From Acidobacteriota bacterium (GTDB lineage: Bacteria > Acidobacteriota > Blastocatellia > Pyrinomonadales > Pyrinomonadaceae), in assembly GCA_019247865.1 (NCBI GenBank), contig JAFBAJ010000003.1, forward strand, positions 1-6,495: DNA of 6,495 nt, in the 5' to 3' direction. How positions within the stretch are numbered: position 1 is the stretch's first letter; every line of letters begins with the position of its first letter. A program made the position numbers and the translations under genes. Below are positions 5,054 to 6,495 of this stretch, in pieces. The notes beneath the pieces were generated by a model, which ran no database searches, was not told the DNA's origin, and worked only from the letters and a program-made list of their open reading frames with translations.

Positions 5054-6001
5054 TTGCCGCCCGTTTTGTCTTTCAAAGCTTTCACGCTTCCGGCCTTCGC
5101 CAAGATCAACTGGACGCTGCGCGTGCTCGGCCGCCGCGCGGACGGTTATCACGAACTGCACACCATCTTTCAGACCGTCACGCTCTCGGACCGCCTGACC
5201 TTCACTCCAAGCGACGACTCAGACATCACCTTCGACTGCGACGCGCCGGACGTGCCGCACGATGAGAGCAATCTGGTCGTGCGCGCGGCGCGGGCTCTGC
5301 GCGAGCGTTACAGGGTCACACGGGGCGCGGCCATCAGCCTGGAGAAACGCATTCCGTCTGCGGCCGGACTCGGCGGCGGCTCAAGCGATGCGGCCGTCGC
5401 GCTCCTGGGGCTCGCGCGGCTCTGGCGGCTTGAGCCGCAGCAGCGCGAGCTGGAGGAGTTGGGCGCTGATTTAGGAGCTGACGTGCCCTTCTTTTTCACG
5501 GGCGGGACGGCGCTCGGCACCGGACTCGGAACGGAGATCGAGCCGCTGGCGGATGCGCCCGCGACGCCTCTTTTGATCATCAAGCCGCCCGTTCAGGTCT
5601 CGACCGCAGAGGCTTATAAAGCACTGAACGCGCCCGCCTTGACAAAGGTTGGAGGCGACATTATCCTTTCCAGTTCGCGTCCGCACACGCAAATCCCGGA
5701 TTCTTTGCCTGATAACCTGCGGAACGATTTCGAGCCCGTCATTTACGGCCTGCACTCCGAGATTTTGCGCGCCGCTGAGGCTCTGAAGCAGGCGGGCGCG
5801 CGCGCGGCGCTGCTGGCCGGAAGCGGCGCGAGCGTCTTCGGCGTCTTTGATGATCTGGAATCTCGCGTACGCGCCGCGCAGGCGCTGAGGGCGGAAACAG
5901 CCTGGCGGCTCTACGAATGTGAGACCCTTTCGCGCGCGAGTTATCTGGAGGAGCTGGGAGCCTGCGCACGCCCGCTGCGGCGCACGCATCCGGGAGTTTG
6001 A
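5054..6001 (+). CDS. ispE: 4-diphosphocytidyl-2-C-methyl-D-erythritol kinase
   Basis: IspE phosphorylates the 2-hydroxyl of 4-(CDP)-2-C-methylerythritol with ATP, in the MEP pathway to isopentenyl diphosphate; it is a cytoplasmic GHMP kinase. The 315-residue product has the family signatures in order: PAFAKINWTLRVLGRRADGY (residues 13-32, with Lys17 and Asn19 at the substrate site), the ATP-binding loop PSAAGLGGGSSDAA (101-114), LGADVPFFFTGG with the probable catalytic Asp143, and the C-terminal GHMP motif LLAGSGASVFGVF (near 254-266). It is somewhat longer than E. coli IspE (283). The start is uncertain: TTG at 5054 is the first in-frame start after the upstream stop, but AGAGG (5048-5052) is only one base away from it, and TTG at 5066 is 13 bases from that site. 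No promoter is evident in the 60-base gap after the CAP gene, so read-through is likely. A tRNA begins 3 bases after its stop. Confidence 0.95.
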   Translation: MPPVLSFKAFTLPAFAKINWTLRVLGRRADGYHELHTIFQTVTLSDRLTFTPSDDSDITFDCDAPDVPHDESNLVVRAARALRERYRVTRGAAISLEKRIPSAAGLGGGSSDAAVALLGLARLWRLEPQQRELEELGADLGADVPFFFTGGTALGTGLGTEIEPLADAPATPLLIIKPPVQVSTAEAYKALNAPALTKVGGDIILSSSRPHTQIPDSLPDNLRNDFEPVIYGLHSEILRAAEALKQAGARAALLAGSGASVFGVFDDLESRVRAAQALRAETAWRLYECETLSRASYLEELGACARPLRRTHPGV

Positions 6002-6004
6002 CAT

Positions 6005-6079
6005 TGGGGCGTAGCCAAGTGGTAAGGCACCGGTCTTTGGAACCGGCATTCGTTGGTTCGAATCCACCCGCCCCAGCCA
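6005..6079 (+). tRNA. trnQ: tRNA-Gln (anticodon UUG), CCA encoded
   Basis: A full cloverleaf is visible. The acceptor stem pairs TGGGGCG (6005-6011) with CGCCCCA (6069-6075), the discriminator is G6076, and the encoded CCA is at 6077-6079. The D arm contains AGCCAAGTGGTAAGGC. The anticodon stem is CCGGT (6030-6034) with ACCGG (6042-6046), and the loop CTTTGGA places TTG at 6037-6039. The T arm carries GGTTCGAATCC. The U1-A72 first pair and the UUG anticodon are standard for bacterial tRNA-Gln. Lying 3 bases after ispE with no room for its own promoter, it is probably cut from an ispE transcript. The order ispE, tRNA-Gln, prs recurs in other bacteria such as Geobacter. Confidence 0.97.
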
Positions 6080-6090
6080 CAACCGCAGAT

Positions 6091-6159
6091 GTCAGTGGTC
6101 AATGGTCGGTAGTCAGAATTAATCCGTTATCTGACCACCGACCACTGACCACTGACCAC
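6091..6159. repeat. Palindrome of 7-bp repeats between tRNA-Gln and prs
   Basis: The arms 6091-6117 and 6130-6156 are 27 bp each and complementary at 25 positions, with a 12-base loop. The two exceptions (A6111 with C6136, A6102 with C6145) become G-U pairs only in RNA of the minus strand. The right half is four head-to-tail heptamers YGACCAC (6132-6159). It ends 8 bases before the prs ATG, taking the place of a normal Shine-Dalgarno region. The design parallels the palindrome at 1037-1113 but the sequence is unrelated. A dispersed non-autonomous repeat or remnant is likely; a role in processing between the tRNA and prs is possible. Confidence 0.88.
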
Positions 6160-6167
6160 CGATTATT

Positions 6168-6495
6168 ATGGGAACCACCGGCGGCATCAAAGTTTTTTCC
6201 GGCAACGCGAACGTCAGGTTGGCGGAAGAGATCTGCCATTACCTGAGCTGTGATCCGGGGCGCGCCATCACGGAGCGTTTCTCGGACGGCGAGTTCAACT
6301 TTCAGATCGACGAGAACGTGCGCGGCGGCGACATCTTTATCGTCCAGCCGACGTGCCCTCCGACCGACGCCAATCTGATGGAACTGCTCGTCATGCTCGA
6401 CGCGTTTCGCCGCTCTTCGGCAGAGCGCGTGACGGCCGTCATCCCGTATTACGGCTACGCGCGTTCGGATAAGAAGGATCGGCCGCGCGTGCCCA
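6168..6495 (+). CDS. prs: Ribose-phosphate pyrophosphokinase (3' end missing)
   Basis: Prs makes phosphoribosyl pyrophosphate from ribose 5-phosphate and ATP, the entry compound for purine, pyrimidine, NAD, histidine and tryptophan synthesis. The window holds the first 109 codons. They match the family closely: [16 protein letters not shown] (7-22), [17 protein letters not shown] (37-53, with the FSDGE subunit/ATP-binding segment), [19 protein letters not shown] (56-74), and [20 protein letters not shown] (90-109), the start of the catalytic flexible-loop region. Full-length Prs is about 310-320 residues, so about two thirds lies beyond the edge. ATG at 6168 is the only normal start after the in-frame stop at 6153. 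No Shine-Dalgarno is present; instead a palindrome arm ends just before it. Confidence 0.96.
   Translation, partial: MGTTGGIKVFSGNANVRLAEEICHYLSCDPGRAITERFSDGEFNFQIDENVRGGDIFIVQPTCPPTDANLMELLVMLDAFRRSSAERVTAVIPYYGYARSDKKDRPRVP

Overview
The window looks like chromosomal DNA of a moderately high-GC Gram-negative bacterium. Acidobacteriota, possibly class Blastocatellia, is my best guess. The clues are a BamD-like outer-membrane assembly lipoprotein, large secreted TPR proteins, frequent TTG/GTG starts, the gene order ispE, tRNA-Gln, prs, and intergenic palindromes built from CACAGAGG and GACCAC microrepeats. The lineage is inferred from gene order and style only. All genes are on the + strand.

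Layout. At 1-1003 is the 3' part of a BamD-family gene with an unusual proline-rich tail. A near-perfect 32-bp-arm palindrome follows (1037-1113). Next is an overlapping pair: a small four-helix membrane protein (1155-1667) and a 690-residue exported TPR protein (1664-3736) whose TTG start shares bases with the upstream stop. The stretch 3737-4315 holds no protein gene but is rich in signals: a good sigma-70-type promoter (3836-3865), an inverted repeat (3878-3904), and two tandem GEMM-I (cyclic-di-GMP-I) riboswitch aptamers (about 3935-4068 and 4199-4310). The second aptamer runs directly into the ribosome-binding site of a secreted CAP/SCP-domain protein (4316-4993). Then come ispE (5054-6001, isoprenoid precursor synthesis), a tRNA-Gln(UUG) starting 3 bases after the ispE stop (6005-6079), a second palindrome built of 7-bp repeats (6091-6159), and the 5' end of prs (6168 to the window edge).

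How it fits together. Much of the window concerns the cell envelope: outer-membrane protein assembly, a probable membrane/periplasm TPR pair, an exported CAP protein, and isoprenoid precursors needed for lipid carriers. The most notable point is that the exported CAP gene appears to be read through two stacked cyclic-di-GMP sensors. That would tie a surface or secreted protein to the second messenger of the motile/sessile switch. Both aptamers keep a G at the ligand-discriminating position 20 (Vc2 numbering), which favours c-di-GMP over cGAMP. The second departs from consensus around the ligand pocket and may pair with the Shine-Dalgarno. I see no good promoter or terminator between the CAP gene and ispE, so ispE, the tRNA and prs could be partly transcribed from the riboswitch promoter.
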